Shown piece by piece: positions 54,910-64,000 of a stretch of DNA of 64,000 bases. The stretch lies in contig NZ_BIFQ01000001.1 of NCBI RefSeq assembly GCF_003967515.1, forward strand, positions 496,001 through 560,000, given 5' to 3'. Below the pieces are notes generated by a model, which saw nothing but the letters and a program-made list of their open reading frames with translations, made no database searches and was not told the origin of the DNA. Origin of the DNA: Dictyobacter aurantiacus (GTDB lineage: Bacteria; Chloroflexota; Ktedonobacteria; Ktedonobacterales; Ktedonobacteraceae). Positions within the stretch are counted from its first letter, which is position 1; every line of letters starts with the position of its first letter. Made by a program: the position numbers and the translations under genes.

Positions 54910-55632
54910 CTATGCCGGAACCACCCACAACTTGGTGGCCGCGTCGGGGCTGATAGTTACGACCCGTTCGTCAACCAGCAAGCGTACCTTTTCTTGTGGC
55001 TCTCCGGTCGCAACATCAGCAGAAGGGGTGCTGCTGAACTGTGCCAGCATCATCAGGCGCGTTCCCGGCGTCAGACCTTTCTCATGCATATACATAATCA
55101 AAGCCTCCTCATCTTCTACCACCTCGGACACACACAGTATTTTGACGTGAGAGCCGTTGGCGACAGTTGAGAGACGCACCGCGTGATTGTCTTTAAGATA
55201 TGTGCGCGCATTGGGGACCGAGCCGGGGATAGGATTGCCATGCGGGCAGGTCATAGGGTTATTGAGATTGGCGATCACCCGCGACTCAACGGCACCAGAG
55301 ATAAAGTGCTCAAGGCGACAGGCTTCTTCATGCACCTCGTGCCACTGCATCCCCAGCATGTCGACCAGAAAGCGTTCCGTCAGACGATGGCGCCGCAACA
55401 CAGCTTCCGCCGCCTCGTTCCCAACCTCGGTCAAAGTTACATGCCGCTTGGCATTCATCTCTATATAGCCATCTCGCACCAGGCGCTTCAACATCTCCGT
55501 TACGGTCGGAGCCGAGACATGGAAACGCTCCGCCAGGCGGGCCCCGATCACCACCTCATCTTCCATGCTCATGTTGTAAATCATTTCCAGGTATTCTTCA
55601 ACCGTTGCACTTAAAATCTCTTCTGTTTTCAT
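54910..55632 (-). CDS. DtxR/MntR-family metal-dependent regulator
   Basis: The 240-residue product has a winged helix-turn-helix (about 5-65: VEEYLEMIYNMSMEDEVVIG, then RFHVSAPTVTEMLKRLVRDG), a dimerisation domain with metal-ligand residues (HRLTERFLVDMLGMQWHEVH, then EACRLEHFIS) and a C-terminal SH3-like/FeoA-type domain. Such proteins repress metal uptake when manganese or iron is bound. The ATG at 55632 fits the family start (MKTEEILSATVEEYL); the longer frame adds unrelated residues. No metal transporter is adjacent. Confidence 0.9.
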   Translation of the reverse strand: MKTEEILSATVEEYLEMIYNMSMEDEVVIGARLAERFHVSAPTVTEMLKRLVRDGYIEMNAKRHVTLTEVGNEAAEAVLRRHRLTERFLVDMLGMQWHEVHEEACRLEHFISGAVESRVIANLNNPMTCPHGNPIPGSVPNARTYLKDNHAVRLSTVANGSHVKILCVSEVVEDEEALIMYMHEKGLTPGTRLMMLAQFSSTPSADVATGEPQEKVRLLVDERVVTISPDAATKLWVVPA

Positions 55633-55974
55633 GACACCATGTCCCGTTTCTCTAGTATCTTCGACAAAGCTACGGCATATGTAGCCAGGAGGCGCTGCAG
55701 TCTGGAGAGCGGAATGGAAGCAATGAGAGTATCCCTTTCCGTCAATTGTATACACACTTTGCCGGGCGTCCACTCCACTACTAGTGTAACATTTTTTGTG
55801 CCTTCAGTCTATATGCATGATACAACGCTTACGCTATAATACACATTTTTCCTATATAGCTACTATGTAATAATTTTACTGCAATTTATAAGATTAGCAT
55901 TTATAGGGGTACCTGCATTTGTATTTAACAATTGTGAGAGAGCATATAGTAAATGGGAAAGGAGAAGTGGAAGT
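55633..55974. other. Divergent intergenic region
   Basis: It lies between the DtxR-type and lytic transglycosylase genes. It should hold both promoters. A TATAAT hexamer appears near 55834, but a matching -35 box is not clear. Confidence 0.35.
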
Positions 55975-56793
55975 ATGGAGCAGGACCCATTGCAAAAAAT
56001 ACTACGTAAACCTGGTAGTAGCGGCCTTCAGACGAATAGGAGTCAACCAGCTTTTTCCCGTTTCTTCACCCCCAAATATATAGTGCTCATCTTATGTAGC
56101 ATACTACTTACTGGGAGTACGGTCGTGGCATCTCTGGTCCATCCCGATGCGTTCGCGGCCCCCCACTCACGCGCGTCGGCACATTGTTTCTGGCATCACA
56201 TCAACGCCGGTGATACGCTGGACGCCATTGCCGCTATGTATCGCGCTAATCTGTGGGCGATCGCACGCGCCAATCAGATCAGCAATATCAATCTGATCTA
56301 TGCCGGTCGGAGCCTGTGTATTCCATCAAAAGTGCAACGACGAGCCAACGCGGGCATCCAGGCCAACGGTCATGTCAGATGGTACGCCTATCAGGCCCTG
56401 GATTGGTCTACCCGGGCGCGAGCCAGTCGCTTATTGCGCAACGCCGCCGCCAGGCATAGGCTCCCGGCCAATCTACTCCTGGCCATCGCCTGGCAGGAAA
56501 GTGGTTGGAACCAGCATGTAATCGCCCGCGACGGCGGCATCGGCATAATGCAGATCATGCCCTATACCGCGCAGGCTCTCAATCGGCAGGTCAATGGGCA
56601 CCTTGATCCCTATAAGCTCTATGACAACATAGAACTGGGAGCTATTTATTTACGCGCCCTCTGGCATGGTTTTCACGGTAATATGAGCAAGATCATCAGC
56701 GCCTATAACGAAGGCGGCTGGAACGTGAAGCACCGTGGCATCTTTAACTGGCGCTATGTGCACAATGTGCGCGCCCTGATGCGTTGGTATTAA
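55975..56793 (+). CDS. LysM and lytic transglycosylase (SLT) domain protein
   Basis: The 272-residue product has an N-terminal membrane anchor or signal (about 34-55), one LysM domain for peptidoglycan binding (about 70-118, INAGDTLDAIAAMYRANLW), and an SLT domain (about 160-255). The catalytic Glu is 175 in AWQESGWNQ, followed by GIGIMQIMP and the AYNEGG motif. It cuts the glycan strand of peptidoglycan outside the membrane. AAAGGAGAAG lies upstream of the ATG. Confidence 0.92.
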   Translation: MEQDPLQKILRKPGSSGLQTNRSQPAFSRFFTPKYIVLILCSILLTGSTVVASLVHPDAFAAPHSRASAHCFWHHINAGDTLDAIAAMYRANLWAIARANQISNINLIYAGRSLCIPSKVQRRANAGIQANGHVRWYAYQALDWSTRARASRLLRNAAARHRLPANLLLAIAWQESGWNQHVIARDGGIGIMQIMPYTAQALNRQVNGHLDPYKLYDNIELGAIYLRALWHGFHGNMSKIISAYNEGGWNVKHRGIFNWRYVHNVRALMRWY

Positions 56794-56884
56794 TCTTCAT
56801 CTCCCATAGGTCTCACGTTGGTTTCACTTGCTCGTACATGGATTACAGACTCAGGAGTAGTTTTCCAGAAACACGAGCATAGTC

Positions 56885-56913
56885 TTGACACTTGTTTGTA
56901 TTCCCTTTATACT
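56885..56913 (+). promoter_or_regulatory. Promoter of the trpS-trp operon
   Basis: TTGACA at 56885-56890 and TATACT at 56908-56913, spaced exactly 17 bases, just upstream of the T-box leader. Confidence 0.8.
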
Positions 56914-56919
56914 ATTTTA

Positions 56920-57318
56920 TAAATACAAAAGAATAGTGAAGCCACGAACAGGAAGAGTACATAGCTGTGCATGGACACAGAGAGTCGGGGATGGTGGAAA
57001 CCGACACCAGTCTGGCTATGGAATGGGCCTGGTAGCTAAAGAGCGAACGTTTCGGCAGTGCGCATCGGCGTAGCCGGGATTATTAGTACTCTTTCGGAAT
57101 GTCCCCCGTTACTGAGGACAGGATATACTGCTCTAACAATTGCGTACTGCTTTTAAGGGCCCGCAACGTTAGTCTAAACGCACCGTATCCGGCAAGAGGG
57201 ATTATCTGTCTTTTTCAGACAAACAGAGCATGTTAGACAGCTAATCTAAAGCAGGGTGGTACCACGAAAGCGCTTTTTATCACGCTTCTCGTCCTTGTAA
57301 GGATGAGGGGCGTTTTTT
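56920..57318 (+). promoter_or_regulatory. T-box riboswitch (tRNA-Trp sensing)
   Basis: A leader of about 400 bases upstream of trpS. Stem I carries the AG-bulge/distal loop segment (AGAGAGTCGGGGATGGTGG near 56980-56998) and a specifier loop GAATGGG with TGG at 57024-57026, the tryptophan codon. The conserved T-box GCAGGGTGGTACCACG is at 57251-57266. Uncharged tRNA-Trp would pair with both and favour the antiterminator. The leader is long, with about 170 bases between stem I and the T-box. Confidence 0.92.
57283..57318 (+). terminator. T-box regulated terminator
   Basis: The stem CGCTTCTCGTCCTT pairs with AAGGATGAGGGGCG (57299-57312) and is followed by TTTTTT at 57313-57318. It competes with the T-box antiterminator. 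Confidence 0.88.
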
Positions 57319-57398
57319 ATTGGAATTTTCTCACTTTGTATAGCCAATATCATTCACGTGGATGAGCCACACCCGATTCGTCGTGGAGGAAAGAAAGA

Positions 57399-58442
57399 AT
57401 GACAGTTGAAACCAATCAAGCGGTACAGGAAGCTACCCAGCCAGCGCAGGCGCCGGTAAAGAAACGCGTCTTCTCTGGCATTCAGCCAACAAACAATGTT
57501 CACCTGGGCAACTACCTGGGTGCCATCCGCAACTGGGTGGAGACACAGGATCAGTACGATAACATCTTCTGCATCGTCGATCTGCACGCCATCACGCTGC
57601 CGATCGATCCCAAGGAACTGCATATCAATACCCGCAAGCTGGCGGCCCTCTACCTGGCCTGTGGACTCGATACCAGGTATTGCAAACTCTTTGTGCAATC
57701 GCATGTGCGCCAGCATGCTGAAATACAGTGGCTCTTAAACTGCTACACGCCGATGGGCTGGCTCAATCGTATGACGCAGTTTAAGACCAAAGCAGGCGAG
57801 GATATGGATTCGGTAGGAGCAGGACTCTACTGCTACCCGGTGCTGATGGCCGGCGATATCCTGCTCTACCAGACCCACTATGTGCCTGTGGGCGATGACC
57901 AGCGTCAACACGTAGAGATGACTCGCGACCTGGCACAACGCATTAACAGTCTGTATGGAAAACAGATCTTTACCATTCCAGAGGCCCAGATCCGGACCAC
58001 CGGGGCGCGTATCATGTCCCTGGAAGATCCAACCAAAAAGATGAGCAAGAGCGATCCCAATCCTAACGCTTATATCACCTTGTTGGACGATCCCAAAACG
58101 ATCAAAAAGAAGATCGCGCGCGCCACCACCGATTCGGAGCGCCTGGTCAAATTCGATCCGGCTCGCCCGGGCATCACGAATCTGTTATCAATCTATCAAA
58201 TCCTCACCGGTCAAACGCAGGAGGTGATTGAGGCCGAGTTTGAGGGCAAAGGCTATGGAGACTTTAAGGCGGCCCTGACCGATCGCCTGGTGGAGACGCT
58301 GAGTCCGATTCAGCAACGCTACCAGGAGATTATCAGCGATATGCCCGCACTGGAGAATCTCCTGAAGCAGGGGGCTGACGACTTGCGCCCACTTGCCGAA
58401 CGCACTACTGAGAAGATGAAGCGGGCAATAGGCCTGGGTTAG
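57399..58442 (+). CDS. trpS: Tryptophan-tRNA ligase
   Basis: The class I synthetase charges tRNA-Trp. The HIGH-like motif is in PTNNVHLGNYLGA near the N-terminus, and KMSKS is exact in KKMSKSD at about 212-217. The length (347 residues) is usual. The ATG follows GGAGG by 5 bases. It is preceded by a T-box with a UGG specifier and followed by trpE in the same direction (132 bases), so it may head a T-box-controlled trp operon. Confidence 0.96.
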   Translation: MTVETNQAVQEATQPAQAPVKKRVFSGIQPTNNVHLGNYLGAIRNWVETQDQYDNIFCIVDLHAITLPIDPKELHINTRKLAALYLACGLDTRYCKLFVQSHVRQHAEIQWLLNCYTPMGWLNRMTQFKTKAGEDMDSVGAGLYCYPVLMAGDILLYQTHYVPVGDDQRQHVEMTRDLAQRINSLYGKQIFTIPEAQIRTTGARIMSLEDPTKKMSKSDPNPNAYITLLDDPKTIKKKIARATTDSERLVKFDPARPGITNLLSIYQILTGQTQEVIEAEFEGKGYGDFKAALTDRLVETLSPIQQRYQEIISDMPALENLLKQGADDLRPLAERTTEKMKRAIGLG

Positions 58443-58455
58443 AGTTGAAATGACT

Positions 58456-58501
58456 TCCGCTGGCCTGTCTGTTGACTGCAGCAATCAGGCAGACCAGCGG
58501 A
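58456..58501. other. Hairpin between trpS and trpE
   Basis: A stem of about 16 bp with one mismatch (TCCGCTGG at 58456-58463 with CCAGCGGA at 58494-58501, plus inner pairs). No U-run follows, so it is more likely an mRNA processing or stabilising element than a terminator. Confidence 0.5.
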
Positions 58502-58574
58502 GCATACACTGTTGTCGGGGAACTGCGCGGATTCTCCCTGGAATGTGCGCAGCAGTAAATGGAGCAGGTGCTAT

Positions 58575-60197
58575 ATGTATTATCCAACATTGGATGAGGT
58601 GAAGCAGGTACGGGATGCGGTGCTGGGGGGAAAGAAGAATGATCGCCGGCCACTTTTGCCGCTCTATAGCGATATCCTGGCTGATATGGAGACGCCGGTT
58701 TCAGCGTATTGTAAGACGGCGCAGAGACCATACAGCTTCTTGCTGGAGAGCGTCACGGGCGGCGAGCAAGTCGCGCGCTATTCGTTTATCGGTATTGATC
58801 CGTACCTGGTGATGATTCATCGCGGCGAAACGGTACGGTTACGACGCATGCATGCTTTCCCTGGCTCCTACAGCGAGGATGAAGTCGCCTGCCACGATCC
58901 ACTGCAGTTGTTGGAAGAGGAACTGGGCCAATATCAGCTGGTTATGCCGCCCCACCTTGAGCGGTCCCACGATCAGCTCCCCAAGTTCTTTGGCGGCGCG
59001 GTTGGCTACCTGTCATATGACGCGGCGGCCCGCTTTGAACGTCTTCCAGAACCCGGACCCAATGAGCTAGACCTGCCCCTGGCGGTCTTCATGCTGACCG
59101 AGACGGTGCTGGTCTTCGACCATGTACGCCATAGCGTACGCGTCGTGACACACGTTCACCTGGATGCGCCAGACATCGAGGCCGAGTATCGGCGGGCACA
59201 AGAGATCGTAGACGACGTGCAGGCGCGGCTCCAGCAACCGGTGCGCCTGCCTGAGGAGCCGGAGCCAATCTATGATGAAGCCGCCCTCAGGGTCACGTCA
59301 AACCGCACGCGAGCTGAATTTGAGAGCATGGTCAGCCGCTCTATTGAGTATATTAAGGCCGGTGACATCTTCCAGGTGGTACCTTCACAGCGCCTGAGCC
59401 GCCATGTGAATGCCTCGCCATTCACCGTCTATCGCGCGCTGCGGGCCATCAATCCGTCACCGCACATGTTCTTCCTGGATCTGGAAGACTTCCACCTGGT
59501 CGGAGCGTCACCAGAGCTGCTGGTGCGCTATGAGGACAACGAGGTGACCATCCGTCCGATCGCCGGCACGCGGCCTCGTGGCTCTGATAAACAGAGCGAT
59601 GAGCAACTGGCCATTGAGTTGCAGCAGGATCCAAAAGAACGTGCCGAGCATATCATGCTGCTGGACCTAGCACGCAACGACGTGGGACGCGTCAGTAAGA
59701 TCGGCAGTGTACAGGTCGACGACTTTATGACCATCGAACGCTACTCACACGTTATGCACCTGGTCACCAATGTATCGGGACAACTGCGCGAGGGCGTCTC
59801 CGCCTTTGACGCGCTACGGGCTGGCTTCCCCGCCGGAACGGTATCGGGCGCACCCAAGATCCGGGCCATGGAGATCATTAGCGAGTTGGAGGGCGAGACA
59901 CGGGGCGCGTACGCGGGCGCCGTTGGCTACTTCAGCCATACAGGCAACCAGGAGACAGCCATCACGCTGCGCACGATGGTCATCAAAGATGGAAAGGCCT
60001 ATATCCAGGCTGGAGGCGGAGTCGTCGCGGATTCAACCCCGGCCAATGAGTATCAGGAAAGTTTGAACAAAGCGCGGGCGCTGCTGCGAGCACTCGATGA
60101 GGCCGAACATATTGCGCAGATCAATCGGCAGACAACCCATGAGTCACCAACCATTGCCCAGGGAGGAAAGAAGAAAGATGCTCCTGTTACTCGATAA
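58575..60197 (+). CDS. trpE: Anthranilate synthase component I
   Basis: It makes anthranilate from chorismate with ammonia supplied by TrpG. The product from the ATG at 58575 has 540 residues. Family motifs include the tryptophan-binding [16 protein letters not shown] segment, [26 protein letters not shown], and [18 protein letters not shown], all in the chorismate-binding domain. The feedback-binding LLES motif suggests inhibition by tryptophan. It overlaps trpG by 20 bases. Confidence 0.95.
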   Translation: MYYPTLDEVKQVRDAVLGGKKNDRRPLLPLYSDILADMETPVSAYCKTAQRPYSFLLESVTGGEQVARYSFIGIDPYLVMIHRGETVRLRRMHAFPGSYSEDEVACHDPLQLLEEELGQYQLVMPPHLERSHDQLPKFFGGAVGYLSYDAAARFERLPEPGPNELDLPLAVFMLTETVLVFDHVRHSVRVVTHVHLDAPDIEAEYRRAQEIVDDVQARLQQPVRLPEEPEPIYDEAALRVTSNRTRAEFESMVSRSIEYIKAGDIFQVVPSQRLSRHVNASPFTVYRALRAINPSPHMFFLDLEDFHLVGASPELLVRYEDNEVTIRPIAGTRPRGSDKQSDEQLAIELQQDPKERAEHIMLLDLARNDVGRVSKIGSVQVDDFMTIERYSHVMHLVTNVSGQLREGVSAFDALRAGFPAGTVSGAPKIRAMEIISELEGETRGAYAGAVGYFSHTGNQETAITLRTMVIKDGKAYIQAGGGVVADSTPANEYQESLNKARALLRALDEAEHIAQINRQTTHESPTIAQGGKKKDAPVTR

Positions 60198-60741
60198 CTA
60201 TGATAGCTTTACCTACAACCTGTATCAATACCTGGCAGAGCTCGGGGCAGAGGTTGTAGTAAAGCGCAACGATGAGGTCACACTGGCCGACGTGGAACAA
60301 CTCCAGCCCGAGCGCATCGTTGTCTCTCCAGGCCCCTGTACTCCCAGCGAGGCCGGAATGTCCTGTGAAGTAATCGCCGCCTTTGGCTCACGCATCCCTG
60401 TACTGGGAGTGTGTCTGGGTCACCAATCAATCGGACAGGTGTATGGGGGACGTGTCATCCGAGCCCCCGAACCAATGCACGGCAAGACGTCGCAGATGCA
60501 TCACAATGGCAAAGGCGTCTTCAGGAACCTGCCCCGGCCCTTTGAGGCGATCCGCTACCACAGCCTGATCGTTGAGGAGGATTCGCTGCCAGAAGTACTT
60601 GAGGTAACGGCCAGAACCGACGACGGTCTGATCATGGGCTTAAAGCATCGCGCCTATCCGGTTGAAGGCGTGCAGTTTCATCCCGAGTCGATCATGACCA
60701 ACGTGGGCAAAGATTTATTACGCAACTTTTTAGAGCGGTAG
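60178..60741 (+). CDS. trpG: Anthranilate synthase component II (glutamine amidotransferase)
   Basis: The 187-residue class I glutamine amidotransferase supplies ammonia to TrpE. The nucleophile is Cys79 in [11 protein letters not shown], and the His-Glu pair is in [10 protein letters not shown] near residue 168. The ATG at 60178 follows GGGAGG, inside the end of trpE; the longer upstream frame is not needed. It may also serve 4-amino-4-deoxychorismate synthesis. Confidence 0.95.
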   Translation: MLLLLDNYDSFTYNLYQYLAELGAEVVVKRNDEVTLADVEQLQPERIVVSPGPCTPSEAGMSCEVIAAFGSRIPVLGVCLGHQSIGQVYGGRVIRAPEPMHGKTSQMHHNGKGVFRNLPRPFEAIRYHSLIVEEDSLPEVLEVTARTDDGLIMGLKHRAYPVEGVQFHPESIMTNVGKDLLRNFLER

Positions 60742-60802
60742 GCAATCCATTGGGCAGGGATGAGAGATAGATCGCCTGCAGACGGAACCAGAGAGGATAG
60801 AT

Positions 60803-61852
60803 TTGAGCATGATTCGCGAAGCTATTGCTCACATTGCGTCGGGCGCAACCCTCGATACAGAGGAAGCCGCCGCCGCTATGGAAGAAATTATGACCGGTGC
60901 GGCCACACCATCACAGATCGGCGCTTTTCTAACCGCTTTACGTATGCGCCCCGGTGCGGAAACGGTAGAGGAGATCGCTGGTATGGCCCTGGTGATGCGC
61001 GATAAAGCGCTCCAGGTTCATCTCGACGAGCCGGCCGCGAGCCAGGCCATGGATACATGCGGGACCGGTGGGGATGGCTCAGGCACCTTAAATGTCTCAA
61101 CGGCGGCAGGCATCATCGCCGCCGCCGCCGGGGCCACCATCGCCAAGCACGGCAATCGCTCGGCCACCAGCAAATGTGGCAGCGCCGATGTGCTGGAGGC
61201 ACTGGGTGTACAGATCAATCTGGAACCAGAAGCGCTGGCCCGTAGCATTAATGAATGCGGCTTTGGCTTTATGTTTGCCCAGGCCTATCATCCGGCCATG
61301 AAATACGTTGGCCCCACCCGACGTGAGATTGGTATCCGTACCGTCTTCAATATCCTGGGGCCGCTGACCAATCCCGCCCATACCCCTTACCAGGTGCTGG
61401 GTGTGGCGGATAACTCACTGATGCAAAAGATGGGAGAGGTGCTGCTGCGCCTGGGGTGCAAGCATGCCCTGATCATACACAGCGCGGATGGCATGGATGA
61501 GTGCTCGATCAGCGCACCCACCCACATCTGTGAGGTACGCGTTGGGCAGGAGCTACACACCTACACGATCACGCCAGAGGACTTTGGGCTGGCCAGTTCC
61601 AGCAATCTAGAAGGTATCCAGGGAGGAGATCCAGCACATAATGCCGCCATGCTGCGCGAGATCCTCTCAACGTATAACGCCAACCCGGCAACGGACATGA
61701 TCTGCCTCAATACGGCGGCGGCCCTGATGGCTAATGAGCAGGTCGCATCCTTTAAGGATGGAATTAAACTGGCGCAGGCAACGTTACAGGAAGGAAAGGC
61801 CCGGCGCAAACTGGCCGAGGTCATTGAGTGTTCGCAGGCATATGGTAGGTAA
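60803..61852 (+). CDS. trpD: Anthranilate phosphoribosyltransferase
   Basis: It joins anthranilate to phosphoribosyl pyrophosphate. The 349-residue product has DTCGTGGDGSGTLNVST (PRPP site) and KHGNRSATSKCGSADVLEAL, both family signatures. Start: TTG at 60803 lies 6 bases after GAGAGG, while an ATG two codons later is also possible. It lies 61 bases after trpG and its end nearly abuts trpC. Confidence 0.95.
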   Translation: MSMIREAIAHIASGATLDTEEAAAAMEEIMTGAATPSQIGAFLTALRMRPGAETVEEIAGMALVMRDKALQVHLDEPAASQAMDTCGTGGDGSGTLNVSTAAGIIAAAAGATIAKHGNRSATSKCGSADVLEALGVQINLEPEALARSINECGFGFMFAQAYHPAMKYVGPTRREIGIRTVFNILGPLTNPAHTPYQVLGVADNSLMQKMGEVLLRLGCKHALIIHSADGMDECSISAPTHICEVRVGQELHTYTITPEDFGLASSSNLEGIQGGDPAHNAAMLREILSTYNANPATDMICLNTAAALMANEQVASFKDGIKLAQATLQEGKARRKLAEVIECSQAYGR

Positions 61853-61856
61853 AAAC

Positions 61857-63329
61857 ATGTTTCTTGATCGCATCGTTAATCAGACACGCATAGATTTAGC
61901 GCAACGCAAAATAGATCTACCACTGGAGCAGATCAAAAAACAGGCACTGGAACAGTCGCGTCCACGGGATGTGCTGGAAGCATTGGATCCTCGGGACCGC
62001 GTCCATCTGATTGCCGAGGTGAAACGTGCGTCACCCTCCAAAGGGCTGCTGGCACCCGACCTTGATCCGGTGGCTACCGCGAAGATCTATGAGCAGAGCG
62101 GAGCGTCGGTTATTTCCGTGCTGACTGAGCCACATTTCTTCCTGGGCTCGCCTGAATACCTGACCGCCATCAAGAACGCGGTCAGCATACCGGTCCTGCG
62201 CAAAGATTTTATCATCGATGAGTACCAGGTCTATGAGGCCAGGGCCTGGGGCGCCGATATGATCTTGCTCATCTGCGCCATCCTGGACGATCAACAGTTG
62301 AGGGATCTCCTGGAAGTCGCGACCAGCCTGCGCATGCGCGCCCTGGTCGAAGTTCATAGCCAGGAAGAGGCACAACGCGCCATCGCCGCCGGTGCCGTCA
62401 TTATTGGCGTAAACAGCCGCAACCTGACCACGTTCGAGATGAATCCCTACCTGATTCGCGACATTCGGCGCATCCTACCAGAGGATCGCGTGATTGTCGC
62501 TGAGAGCGGCATCCATAGCGAGGCCGACGTACGCCGACTGGCCCGCTACGATGTACAGGCCATGCTGGTCGGCGAATCGCTGGTCGTCTCTAAAAATATC
62601 CCCGACCATATCCAGATGCTCTTGCGGCATGCCAATCACACTACCCAGGTGAAGATCTGTGGCCTGAGCGAGTCAAAACATATCGACGCGGCCATCGAAG
62701 CCGGCGCCGACATGCTGGGCTTTATATTTCATAAACCCAGCCATCGCTACATCCAGCCCGAGCGCGTCCCGGAGATACTGGCGGCCAGTCAAAGCTATAC
62801 ACAGCCACGCCAGGGACAGGTGCTCCCGGACCTGGTGGGCGTCTTCGTTAATGAGGACGCGGATACAATCAACGCGATCGCCGACCAGATCGGGCTGCAC
62901 TATATCCAGTTGCATGGCAATGAGACACCAGATTTCTGCCAGCAGATCAACCGACCCGTTATCAAGGCGCTCTCACTGCGGCAGCCTGAGGATCTGGAAC
63001 GCCTGGCGGCCTATCGGAATGTTACCTGGCGTCTCTTGATCGACACACCCACACCTGACTGGGGAGGCACCGGTCGCACCGGCGATTGGGAACTGGCGCG
63101 CCTGGCGGCACAGCAGAGCAAAATTCTACTGGCTGGCGGACTGACTGTAGAGAACGTCGCCACCGCCATCCAGCAGGTCCAGCCCTGGGGTCTTGATGTT
63201 AGCAGCGGAGTCGAAACCGGGCGCAGGAAAGATAGCCAGAAGATCGCGGACTTTATCGCCCGGGTACGCCAGAGCGAGAAGGGTCAGCAAGAGGCGCCGG
63301 AGCGCCAGGAAGAGTCCTCGCTGCGCTAA
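61857..63329 (+). CDS. trpCF: TrpC-TrpF fusion: indole-3-glycerol-phosphate synthase / phosphoribosylanthranilate isomerase
   Basis: The 490-residue product carries two TIM barrels. Residues 1-258 are indole-3-glycerol-phosphate synthase (LIAEVKRASPSKG with the catalytic Lys, GVNSRNLTTFE, VAESGIHSEADV). Residues from about 263 are phosphoribosylanthranilate isomerase (VKICGLSESKHIDAA with the catalytic Cys, then LLAGGLTVENV and DVSSGVETGRRKD). The order matches the enterobacterial TrpC. The ATG at 61857 is chosen for the MFLDRIV start; an in-frame ATG at 61842 overlaps trpD. Confidence 0.94.
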   Translation: MFLDRIVNQTRIDLAQRKIDLPLEQIKKQALEQSRPRDVLEALDPRDRVHLIAEVKRASPSKGLLAPDLDPVATAKIYEQSGASVISVLTEPHFFLGSPEYLTAIKNAVSIPVLRKDFIIDEYQVYEARAWGADMILLICAILDDQQLRDLLEVATSLRMRALVEVHSQEEAQRAIAAGAVIIGVNSRNLTTFEMNPYLIRDIRRILPEDRVIVAESGIHSEADVRRLARYDVQAMLVGESLVVSKNIPDHIQMLLRHANHTTQVKICGLSESKHIDAAIEAGADMLGFIFHKPSHRYIQPERVPEILAASQSYTQPRQGQVLPDLVGVFVNEDADTINAIADQIGLHYIQLHGNETPDFCQQINRPVIKALSLRQPEDLERLAAYRNVTWRLLIDTPTPDWGGTGRTGDWELARLAAQQSKILLAGGLTVENVATAIQQVQPWGLDVSSGVETGRRKDSQKIADFIARVRQSEKGQQEAPERQEESSLR

Positions 63330-63429
63330 ACTCACGCCTTTATCAGTAGTCAATCATAGCAATTATTCATCTGGTCCTTCAGTGGCCACATTCGTATCGC
63401 CCTGGTAGCGATAAGGGAAGAAGGCACGT

Positions 63430-64000
63430 ATGCAAGATACAAAAACGCACAATACTTATCAGCACAATCTGTATCCAGATGAGCGTGGACGCTTTGGAGA
63501 TTTTGGCGGCAAATTTGTACCGGAAAATCTGATGGCGGTCCTGGCGGAACTGGAGACGGCCTATAAAGAAGCGATGCAAGATAAAGCATTTATAGGCGAG
63601 CTCAATCAAGAACTCGCCAGCTATGTCGGGCGGCCCACAACCCTGCATTATGTGCCACGCTTTTCTGAGATGGTTGGCAATAACGTCAAAATCTATCTCA
63701 AACGCGAGGACCTGGCGCATACGGGAGCGCATAAGATCAATAACGCGCTGGGACAGGGCATGCTCGCCAAACGCATGGGGAAGCAGCGTATCATCGCCGA
63801 GACCGGCGCGGGCCAGCATGGCGTGGCGACAGCGACGGTCTGCGCTAAACTGGGCCTCGATTGCATCATCTATATGGGTGAGGTAGACATCCAGCGTCAG
63901 TCGCTCAACGTCTTCCGCATGAAACTACTGGGCGCCGAAGTACGCTCGGTGGATAGCGGCACCAAAACGCTCAAAGACGCCATTAATGAGGCCATTCGCG
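63430..64000 (+). CDS. trpB: Tryptophan synthase beta subunit (partial, runs off the window)
   Basis: The frame is open from the ATG at 63430 to the end of the window, giving about 190 of about 400 residues. It shows the TrpB start ([19 protein letters not shown]), the pyridoxal-phosphate lysine in [12 protein letters not shown] and [20 protein letters not shown]. It condenses indole with serine. It is next in the trp operon, 100 bases after trpCF. trpA is expected beyond the edge. Confidence 0.96.
   Translation, partial: MQDTKTHNTYQHNLYPDERGRFGDFGGKFVPENLMAVLAELETAYKEAMQDKAFIGELNQELASYVGRPTTLHYVPRFSEMVGNNVKIYLKREDLAHTGAHKINNALGQGMLAKRMGKQRIIAETGAGQHGVATATVCAKLGLDCIIYMGEVDIQRQSLNVFRMKLLGAEVRSVDSGTKTLKDAINEAIR

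Overview
The window looks like chromosomal DNA of a large-genome bacterium of moderate GC content, most probably a Ktedonobacteria-type member of the Chloroflexota. This assignment is an inference from gene content: F420/deazaflavin-type oxidoreductases, STAND ATPases with WD40 or TPR repeats, WXG-type secretion substrates, identical IS copies, and a trpS-led trp operon with a T-box. No marker gene such as 16S rRNA is present.

Layout. 1-8 kb: housekeeping genes, namely a GNAT acetyltransferase, a Sua5-type threonylcarbamoyl-AMP synthase and, on the minus strand, paaK, miaB, a TPR protein, an unlisted 37-residue basic protein and a PucR regulator. 8-16 kb: a HAD phosphatase, a selenocysteine tRNA, then a mobile block in which two 1087-bp IS630-type copies lie in inverted orientation around two WD40 genes, one a membrane-anchored NB-ARC/WD40 STAND protein. 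A 28-bp inverted repeat lies outside both copies. 16-21 kb: a cytochrome P450 and a phosphate set (secreted phosphoesterase, DUF47/PhoU-like protein, PiT transporter). 21-30 kb: a minus-strand polymorphic-toxin-like island with a helical WXG-like partner, a WXG-toxin, a HEAT protein carrying a degenerate copy of the toxin domain, two barstar-like proteins (one truncated), another helical protein and a TPR STAND ATPase broken in a dinucleotide tract.

30-37 kb: nadE, a P-loop kinase, a PPOX flavoenzyme, a periplasmic-binding-protein fold protein without a signal peptide, a hairpin-rich gap and a three-gene flavinylation/electron-transfer operon (FMN-binding protein, ApbE, RnfD-ferredoxin-reductase fusion). 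37-45.5 kb: a compact protocatechuate operon (MetE-like, pcaC, pcaH, pcaG, catI, catJ, pcaB, pobA), with an Lrp/AsnC regulator upstream. 45.7-56.8 kb: two F420-type enzymes, purU, a PadR regulator with operators in its own promoter, a TetR-metallohydrolase operon with palindromes in its promoter, an O-antigen ligase, a DtxR/MntR regulator and a LysM-lytic transglycosylase. 56.9-64 kb: a T-box leader followed by trpS, trpE, trpG, trpD, a trpC-trpF fusion and trpB, which runs off the window.

The most original item is the 21.4-27.1 kb island. A toxin-type domain is inserted between HEAT modules of the next gene, and there it has lost both histidines of the toxin's Y-H-x-H-V-R motif. This suggests an immunity protein built around a dead toxin copy.
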